Source: UBA4742 sp963734965 (GTDB lineage Bacteria > Actinomycetota > Acidimicrobiia > Acidimicrobiales > Acidimicrobilacustridaceae). Taken from it: 64,000 nucleotides of DNA. Below the pieces are notes generated by a model, which saw nothing but the letters and a program-made list of their open reading frames with translations, ran no database searches and was not told where the DNA came from. Below are positions 63,090 to 64,000 of the stretch, piece by piece; the stretch's first letter is position 1; every line of letters starts with the position of its first letter. The stretch is from NCBI GenBank assembly GCA_963734965.1, contig CAVTJK010000004.1, positions 2,478,917 to 2,542,916 of the forward strand, given 5' to 3'. A program made the translations under genes and the position numbers.

Positions 63090-63866
63090 CAGCGCATCAT
63101 CTCGCCGGAGTTCACCATCAGGTGCTGGCCGGTGACCGCCTTGGCGTGGTCCGAGGCGAAGAACATCGCCACGTCGGCGACCTCGCCGTCCTCGGTCATG
63201 CGCTGCAGCGGGAAGCCGCCCACGATGTCGTTGAGCGCCTCCTCCACCGGGATTCCCTTGTGCTTGGCGGTGCCTTCCACGTACATCTGCACGGGCGGGC
63301 CCCACATCCACGACGGCACGACCATGTTGCAGCGGATGTTGTCGGCGCCGAGCTCGTCGGCCAGGTAGTACATCGTGCTGAGCAGCGCGCCCTTCGACGC
63401 CGCGTAGCCGGCCTGTGGGAGCGAGGGCTTGAACATCGACTGCGAGCCGATGAGCACCACGGCGCCGCCGCCGGACGACTTCATGGCCGTCGCGACCGGC
63501 CGCAGGAGCGTGACGGCCCCGATCACGTTGGTCTCGTACGCCGTGCGCCAGTCGTCGAGCTTGGTGTCGTGCAACCCGCCGAAGACGTACTCGAACGCCG
63601 CGACCTGGATGAGCGCGTCGACGGACCCGAACCGCTCCTGGGCGAGCTCGACGAGCGCGGCGCACGCGTCGGGATCGTTGATGTCGGTCGCCTGCCAGGC
63701 GATCCGCGTCCCGCCCGGATCGAGCTCGGACGCGGTGGTCTCGAGCGTCTCCGGCGTGCGGGCGGCGATGACGACGTTGGCACCCTTCGCGGAGCGCGCT
63801 GATCACGCACTCACGGCCGAGGCCCCCTCCGACGCCGGTGACGATGACGGTCTTCCCTTGGAGCAT
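63089..63866 (-). CDS. Short-chain dehydrogenase/reductase, one frameshift
   Basis: About 258 residues when repaired. The N-terminus MLQGKTVIVTGVGGGLGREC is the cofactor motif; the frame breaks at 63783-63785 (one extra G in GGG). The protein then continues through NVVIAARTPETLE, a catalytic Ser in VVLIGSQSMF and YAASKGALLS (YxxxK). All classical SDR residues are present. ATG 63866 chosen. A KstR-like operator lies 25 bases upstream. It is probably a hydroxysteroid- or hydroxyacyl-type dehydrogenase. Confidence 0.85.
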
Positions 63867-63890
63867 CACGCCCCAGTTGTATCCCAGAAC

Positions 63891-63904
63891 TGAAACGCGT
63901 TCTA
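63891..63904. promoter_or_regulatory. KstR-like operator TGAAACGCGTTCTA
   Basis: The 14-base element matches the published palindromic consensus of the TetR-family steroid/lipid regulator KstR (T-N2-AAC-N2-GTT-N2-A) at every fixed position, and lies just upstream of the SDR/DapB-like operon. A wider repeat AGAAC...GTTCT surrounds it. No kstR gene is in the window. Confidence 0.6.
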
Positions 63905-64000
63905 GTTTGTGCCGGGGCGTCCTGACCGTCGTGCTCGGGCGGCGCGGAGCTGCTGGTGGAGAGCCGACCCACTCGGACTGATCCGGACCGGCTCGGAGGT

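Noticed and set aside
63905..64000. Possible gene start at the right edge
   Set aside because: No start codon with a ribosome site or protein-like frame is visible in the last 95 bases.

Overview
The window reads as chromosomal DNA of a high-GC Gram-positive bacterium, most likely an actinobacterium of the Acidimicrobiia/Ilumatobacter–Iamia type. Supporting features are a strong G/C bias at third codon positions, AGGAGG-type ribosome sites, many GTG starts, repeated 4-base ATGA/GTGA gene overlaps, DtxR/PadR/MarR regulators and a KstR-like operator. The assignment to Acidimicrobiia is inference. No rRNA, tRNA, CRISPR array, insertion sequence or prophage was recognised.

Layout. 0-7 kb: the 5' part of an H+-pyrophosphatase gene translationally coupled to a DtxR-family regulator, peptide release factor 3, a beta-lactamase-fold serine hydrolase, two coupled alpha/beta hydrolases (one without catalytic residues) and a PadR regulator. 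7-15 kb: two large PAS/GGDEF/EAL cyclic-di-GMP proteins flanking exonuclease VII (xseA, frameshifted, and xseB). 15-19 kb: a DUF4129-MoxR-DUF58 membrane cluster. 19-28 kb: a MarR regulator with a fused multidrug-type ABC exporter, an NfeD/SPFH pair and a second ABC exporter (frameshifted). 28-36 kb: an ECF-like sigma factor with a membrane kelch protein, a truncated P450-like gene, then a heme-oxidative-stress group (cyclic-nucleotide-binding protein, DyP peroxidase, unknown protein, catalase-like protein), a patatin and a TetR regulator. 36-40 kb: an ArsR/SRPBCC pair, then a tightly coupled four-gene peptide-modification cassette whose first gene encodes a tiny Tat-signal peptide ending in six histidines plus aromatics. 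40-42 kb: a thiolase-like/DUF35 pair. 42-50 kb: a two-component system, a cation/proton antiporter fused to GlnD-like regulatory and ACT domains, an ammonium transporter and an XRE regulator. 50-57 kb: GMC oxidoreductase, anti-sigma kinase, GAF/SpoIIE phosphatase, cupin, methyltransferase, MsrA. 57-64 kb: a Baeyer-Villiger monooxygenase-SDR-amidohydrolase operon and an oppositely oriented SDR/DapB-like pair with a KstR-like operator.

The two most interesting systems are: (1) the antiporter-GlnD/ACT fusion next to amt, with a shared TCATGA direct-repeat box in front of the antiporter gene, the amt gene and the divergent two-component genes, suggesting coupling of nitrogen/glutamine status to ion homeostasis; (2) the His6/aromatic Tat peptide with PqqD-like, HprK-like kinase and nucleotidyltransferase genes, which looks like a modified, exported peptide system.

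At least nine genes are broken by small frameshifts, most of them explained by one extra base while both halves stay well conserved. This suggests indel errors in the assembly rather than nine true pseudogenes; those genes are annotated at full length with the break positions given.
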